Assembly (NCBI RefSeq): GCF_009711055.1
Contig: NZ_WMJY01000002.1
Span: 157,571 to 221,570 of the forward strand
Direction: 5' to 3'
Length of the DNA: 64,000 bases
Source of the DNA: Myroides pelagicus
GTDB lineage: Bacteria > Bacteroidota > Bacteroidia > Flavobacteriales > Flavobacteriaceae
Below the pieces are notes generated by a model, which ran no database searches, had not been told where the DNA came from, and worked only from the letters and a program-made list of their open reading frames with translations. The translations under genes were made by a program, and so were the position numbers. How positions within the stretch are numbered: the first letter of the stretch is position 1; each line of letters starts with the position of its first letter. Below, in pieces: positions 44,892-53,633 of this stretch.

Positions 44892-45632
44892 TTATTTAAT
44901 TTGTTCACTCGTTTTTCCAAACCTTCTTTCTCTATTCTGAAATGTAAGAAGGGCTTTTGCTAATTCTTCTTCTGTGAAGTCTGGCCAAAGTACTTCAGTA
45001 AAATATAACTCTGCATAGGCTATCTGCCACAACAAGAAATTACTTATTCTTTGTTCTCCACTGGTTCTAATTAGCAGGTCTACATCAGGTAGACCATTCG
45101 TGTAAAGATGCTCATTAATAATTGTTTCATCTATATCACTTTCCGAAATTAAGTTATTTTTAACTTTAAAAGAAATTTTTTTCACAGCTTCAACTAACTC
45201 TGCTCTTGAGCCATAGCTGAGTGCTAAAGTCAAGGTCATTTTGTCTAAATCTTTAGTCTGATCAATTACTTCTTGTAAGTTTTTTTGAACTTTATCTGGC
45301 AGTAATGATAAGTTGCCAATTGCATTTAACGAAATCTTATTTTCAATAAAAGTAGGTAATTCTTTCTTAAGGGATTTAACTAATATTTCCATTAGCTTGT
45401 CCACTTCGAATTTTGGTCTATTCCAGTTCTCTGTTGAAAATGCGTATAATGTTAGGTTTTTTATACCCAATTTAGCACACATTGTTAATGTAGAACGTAC
45501 TGATTTAATTCCGTTTTCGTGTCCTATTGTTCTTAAAAAACCTTGCTTTTTTGCCCAACGACCATTACCATCCATAATGATAGCCAAGTGTTGAGGTAAC
45601 TTATTTACGTCAATGTGTTCTTTCCAATCCAT
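44892..45632 (-). CDS. uppS: Isoprenyl transferase (undecaprenyl diphosphate synthase)
   Basis: Makes the C55 lipid carrier for peptidoglycan and O-antigen by cis-prenyl chain elongation. Diagnostic motifs are HLAIIMDGNGRWAKKQG (catalytic Asp at about residue 21), TLYAFSTENWNRP (about 61-73), and the C-terminal IRTSGEQRISNFLLWQIAYAELYF. 246 residues is normal. It lies 12 nt before bamA and 4 nt after porG. Confidence 0.96.
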   Translation of the reverse strand: MDWKEHIDVNKLPQHLAIIMDGNGRWAKKQGFLRTIGHENGIKSVRSTLTMCAKLGIKNLTLYAFSTENWNRPKFEVDKLMEILVKSLKKELPTFIENKISLNAIGNLSLLPDKVQKNLQEVIDQTKDLDKMTLTLALSYGSRAELVEAVKKISFKVKNNLISESDIDETIINEHLYTNGLPDVDLLIRTSGEQRISNFLLWQIAYAELYFTEVLWPDFTEEELAKALLTFQNRERRFGKTSEQIK

Positions 45633-45636
45633 TTAT

Positions 45637-46356
45637 TTAATCTGCGCAATAACATGGGTTTTTTCCGAAGGTATAACTGATAGATATACCTGTGAAAAAA
45701 AACCAATCGTTTCCATTTTTACCAAAACTGTAATATTCTTTTGACGAACCTGTAGGGTGACTACCATCTAGATTGTCCGTGTATGTATAATTAGCAATGA
45801 TTTCTGCATTGATAATTAACTGTGGAGTAGCTCGTATTTTTACTCCTCCGCCAAAGGGAATTGCAAAAGAATTTTTCTTTTTATCTTTTACTAAATCTAC
45901 CTTGTCAATGTGTATTTCTTCCTCAATTGGTTGTTCGAAAGGCTTGAAGTATAAGTCTGTATATCGTATGCCTGATACTCCAGCATATATATATGGTGTT
46001 ATGGCAAACTTTTCTTCGTGTAGGTCAAATTCGAAAAAATTAAACTCTATTCCTACTGCCAATTGTTCAACTTTATTGTCAAATTGATACCCTCTTTCTC
46101 TGCGAGAAGGGATACTTGACTTTAGATCATCGCCACTTATTTTATTATGTGTGTAGCTTACTCTATAGGAGTGACGGGGGCTTCTGTTTAATCTGTAATA
46201 TAAATTAAATGAAACATCAGTCGGTTTAATAAACTGAGTAGAACCTATATCTCCAACGTAATTAGCCCCACCAACACCAACACCAACTTCATGAATCTGT
46301 CCATGGGCTAGATTGGCAAATAATAGTAATACTAAAGAGAGTAAAATTCTATTCAT
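45637..46356 (-). CDS. porG: PorG-like DUF6089 outer-membrane protein of type IX secretion
   Basis: 239 residues: a signal peptide (about 1-19, ending AHGQ), then a small beta-barrel with HEVGVGVGGANYVGDIGSTQF at the mature start, aromatic-ended strands such as HSYRVSYTHNKI and ISISYTFGKN, and a final Cys-containing CYCAD. DUF6089 includes PorG, an outer-membrane partner of the PorK/PorN ring in Porphyromonas gingivalis, where it likewise sits immediately before uppS and bamA. Gene context makes the assignment strong, although the barrel sequence is only moderately distinctive. Confidence 0.82.
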   Translation of the reverse strand: MNRILLSLVLLLFANLAHGQIHEVGVGVGGANYVGDIGSTQFIKPTDVSFNLYYRLNRSPRHSYRVSYTHNKISGDDLKSSIPSRRERGYQFDNKVEQLAVGIEFNFFEFDLHEEKFAITPYIYAGVSGIRYTDLYFKPFEQPIEEEIHIDKVDLVKDKKKNSFAIPFGGGVKIRATPQLIINAEIIANYTYTDNLDGSHPTGSSKEYYSFGKNGNDWFFFTGISISYTFGKNPCYCAD

Positions 46357-46373
46357 TTTATTAAAATAAGCTA

Positions 46374-46381
46374 CAAATATA
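46374..46381 (-). promoter_or_regulatory. Putative -7 promoter element of the porG-uppS-bamA operon
   Basis: On the - strand TATATTTG fits TAnnTTTG, 17 nt before the porG ATG at 46356. No -33 TTG at standard spacing. Confidence 0.5.
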
Positions 46382-46491
46382 CTAATATTGAGTTTTAATT
46401 AACCTTTTTTGGATATTTAATAGTGCAATTAAAACCATGTTATCCATTAGTAAACGTATCTTTTGAGAAAAAAGTATAAACGTTTAGGGGA

Positions 46492-47376
46492 CTAATTTCT
46501 TTTGTCTTCTCCCCAAAGTAGTTTGTTTCGCAAGGTTTTGATAAAACTCTGTGAAGGAAACTCTACCAAATCCATTGTGAAAGGTGCTTTTGAAATAATG
46601 ATTTCAGTCTCGTTTGTCACTGTCTTTGTGGTTGTGTCTAAGGATAATAAGAACTTTTTCTCACGACTGCTCACTTTTAATTTTATCTCGAGATTATCTC
46701 TAATAATTAATGGGCGTACATTTAGATTGTGTGGTGCTAGTGGTGTGATCACAAAACAATTTGTCTCTGGCTCGATAATTGGTCCTCCACAACTAAGTGA
46801 ATAACCTGTCGATCCCGATGGTGTAGCAATGATTAATCCATCAGCCCAATAAGATGCTAGAAATTCATTGTCAAGATAGGTATCTACCGTAATCATCGAA
46901 GTCGTGTTTTTTCGTGAAACTGTTATCTCGTTTAAAGCATATTGAATTTCAAAATCATTGTTTTTGGGTGGATTGCATTGAAGGCTAACTAATGATCTTT
47001 TTGACAATTTGAAATTACGTGTAAAAACATTGGGTAGTAGTTTCTCTATTTCATCTTGTTGCACATTTGCCAAGAAACCTAGTCTGCCTGCATTGATACC
47101 TATCACAGGTATGTTTTTATCTTTAATAAAGTTTGCTGCCCTCAACATTGTTCCGTCCCCACCTATACTAATAAAGAAATCAGTATCTGCGCTCAATTCT
47201 GTATTCTTACCAAAAATGTCATATTCTTTTGAAAGAATATTGTTGTTTTTAAGTAAGTTGTAAAATGCTTCTTCAAAGACTATTTGATGTTCGTAGTTTT
47301 GAAAAACATTTAGAAGCCTTAGTATAATATTTTGTACAATTGGCTTACTAGTTTGTCCATAAATTGCAAACTTCAT
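46492..47376 (-). CDS. nadK: NAD kinase
   Basis: Phosphorylates NAD to NADP. GGDGTMLRAA (about residues 73-82) is the diphosphate-binding motif, NAGRLGFLA the conserved second motif, and DGLIIATPSGSTGYSLSCGGPI the substrate loop. 294 residues is typical. Its start codon shares one base with the stop of the CBS-domain gene (47376), so the two are translationally coupled. An imperfect A/T-rich hairpin at about 46451-46486 may be its terminator. Confidence 0.96.
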   Translation of the reverse strand: MKFAIYGQTSKPIVQNIILRLLNVFQNYEHQIVFEEAFYNLLKNNNILSKEYDIFGKNTELSADTDFFISIGGDGTMLRAANFIKDKNIPVIGINAGRLGFLANVQQDEIEKLLPNVFTRNFKLSKRSLVSLQCNPPKNNDFEIQYALNEITVSRKNTTSMITVDTYLDNEFLASYWADGLIIATPSGSTGYSLSCGGPIIEPETNCFVITPLAPHNLNVRPLIIRDNLEIKLKVSSREKKFLLSLDTTTKTVTNETEIIISKAPFTMDLVEFPSQSFIKTLRNKLLWGEDKRN

Positions 47377-48044
47377 TATATATTCATGTATTTATTTAGG
47401 TAGTTTGATCTCTCTTTTAATTCATTGCGATACATATCGTCAATATTATTCGAATCGATTATATAGCCATGCCTACGTAGGTCATCTAAAATAGCGTTGG
47501 TGTTTATCTGATTTGTCTTTAATAAGATATAGGTGTAATCTTCTTCTCGTGACAAAATCAGAATACCGTATAGTTTGGCATTGTTGCTTTCTACGAGTTG
47601 TGTGATTTCAGATAGGCTATAGGTGTCGTATTTTTTAGATACGACAATATATTCTCCTGGCTCATCGATGAAGGTTGTTTCATTCCAAAAGGAAAGGACT
47701 TGGTCTTTTAGTACTAGACTAACTAATTTTCGATGTCTATCTACAACAGGCAAAATATTAGTATCATTACTACTGAATAGATTCAGTGTTTCAAATAAGC
47801 TAATATCACTTGCGTAGATTAGTTGAAAGTGTTCTAGTTCATAACCTAGTTCTTCCAGTGTGTCACTATCTTCCAGGGTCTCGATATCTTCTGCTAATAA
47901 GCTTCCTAAAAACAGATTTGACTCATCTACGATTGGTAAATGCGTCAGGTTAGTTTCTCTTAAATACGACATACATTCCTCTGCTTTTGAATGAAGAGAA
48001 AAGAACGTCGGAGAAACAAAGAATTCCGCTTTTATTGAAAACAT
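47376..48044 (-). CDS. CBS domain protein upstream of nadK
   Basis: 222 residues. The N-terminal 130 are two CBS repeats (about 18-70, with AEECMSYLRETNLTHLPIVDESNLFLG, and 78-125, with NDTNILPVVDRHRKLVSLV), which usually bind adenosyl ligands. The C-terminal part (YDTYSLSEITQLVESNNAKLYGILI) resembles an ACT-like fold. There is no enzyme domain. Coupling to nadK suggests a nucleotide sensor acting with NAD kinase, but that is inference. It is on the - strand, divergent from pdxJ. Confidence 0.88.
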   Translation of the reverse strand: MFSIKAEFFVSPTFFSLHSKAEECMSYLRETNLTHLPIVDESNLFLGSLLAEDIETLEDSDTLEELGYELEHFQLIYASDISLFETLNLFSSNDTNILPVVDRHRKLVSLVLKDQVLSFWNETTFIDEPGEYIVVSKKYDTYSLSEITQLVESNNAKLYGILILSREEDYTYILLKTNQINTNAILDDLRRHGYIIDSNNIDDMYRNELKERSNYLNKYMNI

Positions 48045-48078
48045 ATTTAATAGATAGTTTTATTCAGTGCAAAATAAT

Positions 48079-48086
48079 CAAATTTA
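48079..48086 (-). promoter_or_regulatory. Putative -7 promoter element of the CBS-nadK unit
   Basis: On the - strand TAAATTTG fits TAnnTTTG, 34 nt before the ATG at 48044. It lies in the 94-nt divergent region shared with pdxJ. Confidence 0.4.
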
Positions 48087-48111
48087 ATCAATAGACGTAA
48101 ATTATACTTTG

Positions 48112-48119
48112 TATTTTTG
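48112..48119 (+). promoter_or_regulatory. Putative -7 promoter element of pdxJ
   Basis: TATTTTTG fits TAnnTTTG, 19 nt before the pdxJ ATG. No -33 TTG at standard spacing. Confidence 0.45.
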
Positions 48120-48138
48120 CGTATAATTTTTTTGAACT

Positions 48139-48852
48139 ATGACTAAGTTATCTGTAAATATTAATAAAATAGCCACTTTACGTAATTCACGAGGGGGTAA
48201 TGTTCCTAATTTACTTCAAGTAGCAAAAGATGTGCAAAAGTTTGGTGCTGAAGGTGTGACTATACATCCGCGTCCAGATGAGAGACATATTCGTTACCAA
48301 GACGCTAGGGATTTGGTAGATGTAGTTTATACTGAGTTTAATATTGAAGGTAATCCAATGGATAACTTCATGCAACTCGTTTTTGAATGTAAACCTACTC
48401 AAGTTACTTTAGTTCCTGATGCGGTTGATGCACTGACATCAAATGCTGGTTGGGATACGATTAAACACAAGGGCTTTTTGCAGGAAATAATTGCTGAGTG
48501 TAAAGCTCAAGGTATTCGTACTTCTATCTTTGTAGATCCTGTATTGGAAATGATAGAAGGAGCTAAGGTAGTAGGAGCAGATCGTATCGAATTATACACG
48601 GAAGAGTTTGCTACACAATATAGTTTAGGTAATGAAAAAGCTATTATTCCTTACACTAAAGCAGCTGAATTGGCAAATGAATTAGGACTTGGAATTAACG
48701 CTGGACATGATTTAAGTTTGGATAATATCGAGTTTTTTAAAAATAATATTCCTAACTTGTTAGAAGTATCGATAGGCCATGCTTTGATTGCTGAGTCTTT
48801 ATATTTGGGTATTGAGAATGTAGTGAATATGTATATTAGAAAATTACAATAA
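48139..48852 (+). CDS. pdxJ: Pyridoxine 5'-phosphate synthase
   Basis: Condenses 3-amino-2-oxopropyl phosphate with 1-deoxyxylulose 5-phosphate to make pyridoxine 5'-phosphate. The TIM barrel is recognised from LSVNINKIATLRNSRGGN, GVTIHPRPDERHIR (active-site His), TLVPDAVDALTSNAGWD, and INAGHDLSLDNI. 237 residues is normal. Its stop overlaps the start of the alpha/beta hydrolase gene by one base (TAATG). Confidence 0.97.
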   Translation: MTKLSVNINKIATLRNSRGGNVPNLLQVAKDVQKFGAEGVTIHPRPDERHIRYQDARDLVDVVYTEFNIEGNPMDNFMQLVFECKPTQVTLVPDAVDALTSNAGWDTIKHKGFLQEIIAECKAQGIRTSIFVDPVLEMIEGAKVVGADRIELYTEEFATQYSLGNEKAIIPYTKAAELANELGLGINAGHDLSLDNIEFFKNNIPNLLEVSIGHALIAESLYLGIENVVNMYIRKLQ

Positions 48853-49628
48853 TGGCAGAAGTATTATATTCAAATATCGAAGGCGAGGGTGGTATTCCGT
48901 TAATTGTGATGCACGGTTATTTTGGTACATCTGATAACTGGAAGACTTTTGGAAAACAGATGGTTGAGTTGGGGTATGAAGTTCACTTATTAGATTTGCG
49001 CAATCACGGTAGAAGTTTTCATTCGGAGGATTGGTCGTATGATTATATGGTCGAAGATATTATTCGTTATATGGACTATCACGCTATGTGTGATGCTATT
49101 GTATTAGGGCATTCAATGGGGGGGAAAGTAGCGATGAACTTGGCTGTAAAATACCCGTCACGTGTTGAAAAATTAATAGTAGCTGATATATCGCCAAGGG
49201 CTTATGATCCGCATCATCAAGTGATCATAGAAGCATTGCAGGCAGTTAATTTTGATGAAAAGCCTAGTCGTCAAGAAGTAGATGCAGTTATTAGTAGTAT
49301 GATTTCTGATGCAGGTACTCGTATGTTTTTGATGAAAGGTCTTTATTGGAAAGAACCAGGTCAATTAGCCTTTCGATTTAATCTTGATGTGTTTGCTAGC
49401 CATCCTGAGGTAGTTGGTGAAGGATTAGCTGATGGAGGCGTGTATGAAGGAAAAACTCTTTTCATTCGCGGTGGAAAATCAAACTATATTCAAGAAAGTG
49501 ACTTTGAATTAATTCATGAGCATTTTCCACAAGCAGTGATTGAAACGATACCAGGAGTAGGACATTGGTTGCATGCTGAGAATCCGCAAATGTTTTACGA
49601 TATAGTACACTCCTTTCTAAACAGGTAG
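48852..49628 (+). CDS. Alpha/beta hydrolase
   Basis: 258 residues with the alpha/beta hydrolase layout: oxyanion HGYFGTSDNWKTFG near 20-33, LLDLRNHGRS, the nucleophile elbow GHSMGGKVAMN (Ser at about residue 81), and a catalytic His in GVGHWLHAE near 234. The sequence is closest in pattern to YbfF/ABHD11-type esterases. The substrate is unknown. Overlapping start with pdxJ suggests co-translation. A weak hairpin (about 49651-49686) with a T-run follows. Confidence 0.9.
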   Translation: MAEVLYSNIEGEGGIPLIVMHGYFGTSDNWKTFGKQMVELGYEVHLLDLRNHGRSFHSEDWSYDYMVEDIIRYMDYHAMCDAIVLGHSMGGKVAMNLAVKYPSRVEKLIVADISPRAYDPHHQVIIEALQAVNFDEKPSRQEVDAVISSMISDAGTRMFLMKGLYWKEPGQLAFRFNLDVFASHPEVVGEGLADGGVYEGKTLFIRGGKSNYIQESDFELIHEHFPQAVIETIPGVGHWLHAENPQMFYDIVHSFLNR

Positions 49629-49771
49629 GTAAACAGTGTAAACTTCATATAAGGCTATTTTTCAAACAGAGAAGTAGCTTTTTTTATATCTATAAACCAA
49701 TGTGTAAAATAAGATAAAATTATTGACTAAAACTGTACAGCTATAGTCGTACAAGACAGCTCGCCTTCCTA

Positions 49772-49841
49772 ATGGTCGGGATATGGTCAGGACATGGTCG
49801 GAATATTTTCATTCAAAATATCCCGATCATATCCCAACCAT
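49772..49841. repeat. Intergenic hairpin repeat, copy 2 (three ATGGTCGGGAT-like units)
   Basis: The left side has three tandem 11-mers: ATGGTCGGGAT (49772), ATGGTCAGGAC (49783), ATGGTCGGAAT (49794). The right side has the reverse: ATCCCGATCAT and ATCCCAACCAT. Arms 49783-49809 and 49815-49841 form a 27-bp hairpin with five mismatched or wobble positions and a CATTC loop. The module is shared with 17471-17520. Confidence 0.65.
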
Positions 49842-50218
49842 CTTTTATGCATGTCTAAATCATCTGCATAAAAACGATGAATTGTGCACGTAGGCTTGAT
49901 AAAAATTTTTCATTTTTTTTTTGATGAGAAGAGGTGGTGGTTAATTGAATTTTAGTTGGTGTGAAGTGTGGTTGAGAATCACACAAGAAGGTAGCGATAG
50001 CTTTCAGTAGTAGATGTACTAAAGATAGTAAAAGTGACGAGTAAAAATACTAAAAAAATGTAATTAGGGGCTGATTTTTTAGGGTGCTTTCTTAAAGTTT
50101 GTATTGCTATTTTTTCATGTCTGTGTTAAAATATAGGTTATTTTATAAAGTGAATGTTGTTTTTATTTAATTAAAATTTATTTTATTTTTTATATATGTT
50201 AAAATAAGGCTTAAAAAT

Positions 50219-50248
50219 TTGTAAAATTATAATATCTGTATATATTTG
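50219..50248 (+). promoter_or_regulatory. Promoter of the FadL-like gene
   Basis: TTG (50219-50221), 19-nt spacer, TATATTTG (50241-50248): a full match to the TTG-N17-23-TAnnTTTG consensus, 31 nt before the ATG. Confidence 0.65.
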
Positions 50249-50279
50249 AAATTAGACAAATTATAACAATACTTAGATT

Positions 50280-51527
50280 ATGGTTAAAAAGTTTATATCA
50301 TTATCCCTTATTACTTTGTTATCTTATTCTGCTTATGCAGGAGGATATAGAGTTGCAATGCAAGGAAACAAACAACTTGCAATGGGACATACAGGTGTGG
50401 CTGTAGTGAATGGAGCAGAATCAGTGTTCTTTAACCCTGCAGCAACAGTTTATTTGAAGGATAAATGGAGTTTCTCTGCTGGAGTAAATGTGCTTATAGC
50501 AGACACAAAATTTCAGAATAAGACATATGGTTGGGAAAACGAAACGCGTAATGTAGGTACACCAATTTACGCTTATGGAGCTTATAAGGCGACAGATTGG
50601 TTGTCAATAGGTTTGGCAGTTTACTCTCCATACGGAAGTGCAGTGGATTGGGATAAAGATTGGCAAGGAGCGCATTTAGTTAATAATATTGACTTAAAGG
50701 CATTCTATTTTCAACCAACAGTAGCAATAAAGGTAAGTGAGCGTTTTAGTTTTGGTGGAGGGCCAATCTTTGTAAATGGAGGTGTAACGTTTAACAGAAA
50801 CGTATCTCGTAGTATGGCTGATGAGCAAGGGAATAAAACAGACGTGACGATTGAAGCGAAGAATGTAACTGCCTGGGGATGGTCAGCGGGATATTTATTT
50901 AATTTCGACGATCATTTACGCGTAGGGATGAATTACCGTTCAAAGATTATCATGAAGGAAACGGCAGGAACAGCAAAGTTTCACGATGTACCAGCGTTTG
51001 GGCAAGGCTTATTTAAAGATGGAACGATAACGGCAGAGATGCCATTACCAGCAGAGTTGTCTGTAGGGGTTTCGTATGAATGGAATAAGTGGTTGTTTGC
51101 TTTTGATTACAATCGTACTTTCTGGAAAATTTACGATGCTTTAGTGATAGATTTTGTCGATAGCCCATTAGGTACGTCTGTGAATCCACGTAATTATAAA
51201 GATTCAAGTACTTATCGTTTGGGAGCTCAGTATACTGTAAATGATCAGTTGTCTTTGAGAGCTGGTTGGTACTATGATGAGAGCCCTGTACAAGATGGTT
51301 ATTTTGCACCAGAGACACCGCGTAATGATTCTCGTGCTTATACAGGAGGACTTACTTATAAGTTTAAAAATGGTTTAGGTGTAGATGTAGTGTTTAGTTA
51401 CTTACACTTTAGCGATACAAACAACTCGTACGATTACTTTAATGAAGATGGGCAGAATGTTTCTTTTGGAGGAACATACAGAAGCGCTGTGACAAGTGGA
51501 GGTATAGGAGTAAGCTATAGTTTTTAA
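50280..51527 (+). CDS. OmpP1/FadL family outer-membrane transporter
   Basis: 415-residue outer-membrane porin-like protein for uptake of hydrophobic compounds such as long-chain fatty acids. A signal peptide (about 1-20, ending AYAG) is followed by the N-terminal FadL signature YRVAMQGNKQLAMGHTGVA and AESVFFNPAA, then beta strands ending with ISYSF-type Phe-terminated C-terminus (GIGVSYSF). The next gene encodes a secreted SGNH lipoprotein 19 nt away, a pairing common in Bacteroidota and consistent with lipid or ester uptake. Confidence 0.92.
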   Translation: MVKKFISLSLITLLSYSAYAGGYRVAMQGNKQLAMGHTGVAVVNGAESVFFNPAATVYLKDKWSFSAGVNVLIADTKFQNKTYGWENETRNVGTPIYAYGAYKATDWLSIGLAVYSPYGSAVDWDKDWQGAHLVNNIDLKAFYFQPTVAIKVSERFSFGGGPIFVNGGVTFNRNVSRSMADEQGNKTDVTIEAKNVTAWGWSAGYLFNFDDHLRVGMNYRSKIIMKETAGTAKFHDVPAFGQGLFKDGTITAEMPLPAELSVGVSYEWNKWLFAFDYNRTFWKIYDALVIDFVDSPLGTSVNPRNYKDSSTYRLGAQYTVNDQLSLRAGWYYDESPVQDGYFAPETPRNDSRAYTGGLTYKFKNGLGVDVVFSYLHFSDTNNSYDYFNEDGQNVSFGGTYRSAVTSGGIGVSYSF

Positions 51528-51546
51528 TCTTTAAAAGAAAACAATC

Positions 51547-53148
51547 ATGAAAAAAAGATATTTATTAGTGTTGCCAGCTTTAGCCTTAATGGTGAGCTGT
51601 AAACCAGAGATTAGTGAAAAAATTGACTCAAACACCTATTATCCTGGAAAGGCTGATTTTTCTTCGTATGTAGCGATAGGGAATTCATTGACAGCGGGAT
51701 ATATGGATGGTACGGTATATAAGTCGGGTCAGTCTAACTCGTTTCCAGCTATATTAGCAGGTCAATTCAAAGTTGTTGGAGGAGGCGAGTTTACTCAGCC
51801 TTCGTTTGCGGACGATGTTAATGATGTCGGAGGCTTGCTTTTTAATGGAGTAGGTAATCCTAGCTTTAAGACAAAAATGATTATCAATATGTCAACGGGA
51901 GGACCAGAAAACATTAAAGGAGAGTCGACAATCGAAGTGTTTAAACAACAAAAAACAGCTTATCACAATGCAGGTGTACCAGGAGCTAAGACGTTTCATG
52001 TCGTAGCACCAGGCTATGGTAGTATGGCAGGATTAGCGGTAGGTAAAGCAAATCCTTATTTTGTGCGTACGGCTACCTCTGAGAATGCAACGGTGTTAGG
52101 AGACGCTCTTTCATTAGAACCAACTTTCTTTACCAACTGGATTGGGGCAAATGATGTATTGTCATATGCAACCTCTGGAGGAGAGGGAGTAGATCAAAAT
52201 GAAGTAGGTGGATTAGACCCTAGTAAATACGGTGGTAATGATATAACACACGTAGGTGTTTTTCAAAAGGTGTATGGTGATATTACTAATGCATTGACAG
52301 CAAATGGAGCAAAAGGAGTATTGGCTACCGTACCTGATGTAACGGCAATTCCATTCTTCACAACGGTACCTTATAATCCATTAACGCCAGAATTGATTGG
52401 TGTTGAAAATATTGATAAATTAAATGGATTGATAGGGATGTTCAAAGTGATTTTGAGCAGCCAAGGACAAGGCGATAGGTTTCAATTGATCTCTAAAGAA
52501 GCGGCTAATCCACTATTAATTCAGGATAAAACGCTAGCAGATATGTCTCCTGTGTTGGAATATGGAATTACACAAGCAGTAGCATCAGGACAATTTCCTA
52601 TTGAATTGACTCCAGCACAAATAAAAATGATAGCAATGTCATTTGGTCAAGCAAGACATGCAACTGCTAAGGATTTAATGTTGTTGACTAGTAAATCTCA
52701 AATAGGCGCTTCATTACCTGTATCTACAGGAAGTCCAGTGATGGATGCATTGTTGAAAAAAGGCGTGTCTTTTCCAATCGGAGATGAATTTGTATTAAAT
52801 ACGGTAGAACAACAAAAAGTTAAGACAGCAACAGTTGCTTTCAATACGATTATCAAACAAGTGGCCGCTAGTAAGGATTTAGCCGTAGCTGATATGAATG
52901 ACTTGCTTAATAAAGCTGTAGCTGGATTAAGAGTAGAAGATGGTCAAATTTATACAGCAGATTATTTCAAAGGAATGGGGAATCTAAATACAGTGATGTT
53001 TTCACTAGATGGGGTGCACCTAAATCAAAGAGGTTATGCCTTTATTGCTGCAGAGATACTACGCGTAATCAACAAACACTATGAGGCTAGTATTCCATTA
53101 GTAAATCCTGCTGTTTATCCTGGGCCAGTATTATTGCCAACTAATTAA
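51547..53148 (+). CDS. SGNH/GDSL hydrolase family lipoprotein
   Basis: 533-residue lipoprotein with a lipobox MVSC (Cys18). The SGNH blocks are AIGNSLTAGYMDG (Ser47), a Gly-containing block II, NWIGANDVL (Gly/Asn, block III), and DGVHLNQRGY (Asp488 and His491, block V). It is probably an outer-membrane esterase or lipase acting with the FadL-like protein; the true substrate is unknown. It is longer than most SGNH hydrolases, with an insertion in the middle (about 200-440). Confidence 0.86.
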   Translation: MKKRYLLVLPALALMVSCKPEISEKIDSNTYYPGKADFSSYVAIGNSLTAGYMDGTVYKSGQSNSFPAILAGQFKVVGGGEFTQPSFADDVNDVGGLLFNGVGNPSFKTKMIINMSTGGPENIKGESTIEVFKQQKTAYHNAGVPGAKTFHVVAPGYGSMAGLAVGKANPYFVRTATSENATVLGDALSLEPTFFTNWIGANDVLSYATSGGEGVDQNEVGGLDPSKYGGNDITHVGVFQKVYGDITNALTANGAKGVLATVPDVTAIPFFTTVPYNPLTPELIGVENIDKLNGLIGMFKVILSSQGQGDRFQLISKEAANPLLIQDKTLADMSPVLEYGITQAVASGQFPIELTPAQIKMIAMSFGQARHATAKDLMLLTSKSQIGASLPVSTGSPVMDALLKKGVSFPIGDEFVLNTVEQQKVKTATVAFNTIIKQVAASKDLAVADMNDLLNKAVAGLRVEDGQIYTADYFKGMGNLNTVMFSLDGVHLNQRGYAFIAAEILRVINKHYEASIPLVNPAVYPGPVLLPTN

Positions 53149-53177
53149 TAATTCAGTACATTTACAATAAAAATATT

Positions 53178-53519
53178 ATGAATTTTATCATTAGATTATT
53201 AATTACAACGGTAATTGTAGTATTACTTTGTCAATTTATGCCAGGAGTAAGCGTTGATGGTTGGACATCAGCCTTATGGGTAGCTGTAGCGATGGGGATT
53301 TTGAATGCGACACTAAGACCATTGTTGGTTTTTATGACGTTGCCAGCAACTATTGTGACACTCGGTCTCTTCTTGTTTGTGATCAATGCGATTATTATAC
53401 AAGTGAGTGCTTATTTTGTCAAAGGATTTATGGTAGATAATTTTTGGTATGCCTTGTTATTCAGTATTGTATTGACATTTTTTCAATCTTTAGTGAATGG
53501 GAAGCAGAAGGAAGACTAG
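53178..53519 (+). CDS. Small four-helix membrane protein, phage holin 4 superfamily-like
   Basis: 113 residues with four transmembrane helices: MNFIIRLLITTVIVVLLCQFM, LWVAVAMGILNATLRPLLVFM, TLGLFLFVINAIIIQVSAYF, WYALLFSIVLTFFQSLV. This is the phage_holin_4_2 pattern (N-A-x-x-RP near residues 58-63), common as a chromosomal protein in Bacteroidota and not evidence of a prophage here. Function is not established. Confidence 0.85.
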   Translation: MNFIIRLLITTVIVVLLCQFMPGVSVDGWTSALWVAVAMGILNATLRPLLVFMTLPATIVTLGLFLFVINAIIIQVSAYFVKGFMVDNFWYALLFSIVLTFFQSLVNGKQKED

Positions 53520-53569
53520 TGTAGAAAGTAAATAAAAAATTATTGATTGAAATACAATCACTTAAAAAC

Positions 53570-53600
53570 TTGGAAGGGTTGCAAAAATAATTTATTTTTG
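53570..53600 (+). promoter_or_regulatory. Promoter of tig
   Basis: TTG (53570-53572), 20-nt spacer, TATTTTTG (53593-53600), matching TTG-N17-23-TAnnTTTG. The -7 element lies in the right arm of a perfect palindrome (53576-53606). The ATG is at 53634. Confidence 0.6.
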
Positions 53601-53606
53601 CAACCC
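53576..53606. repeat. Perfect 31-bp palindrome on the tig promoter
   Basis: GGGTTGCAAAAATAA, one T, then TTATTTTTGCAACCC: 15-bp perfect arms. The right arm contains the tig -7 element TATTTTTG; its mirror copy CAAAAATA lies in the left arm. It could be an operator, or a terminator of the preceding gene, though no long T-run follows. Confidence 0.75.
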
Positions 53607-53633
53607 AAATTTATTATGTAAATACATCAAAAA

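Larger units (their letters stand above)
49629..50279. other. 651-nt intergenic region before the FadL-like gene
   Basis: Contains a weak terminator-like hairpin (about 49651-49686), the 11-nt-module hairpin repeat (49772-49841), an AT-rich stretch without a protein-like reading frame, and a good promoter for the FadL-like gene (50219-50248). Confidence 0.7.

Noticed and set aside
46451..46486. Terminator of nadK
   Set aside because: The A/T-rich hairpin TAAACG...CGTTTA has several internal mismatches; too weak to list as a feature.
53178..53519. Prophage signal from the holin-like gene
   Set aside because: The family is a widespread chromosomal membrane protein in Bacteroidota; no phage genes are nearby.
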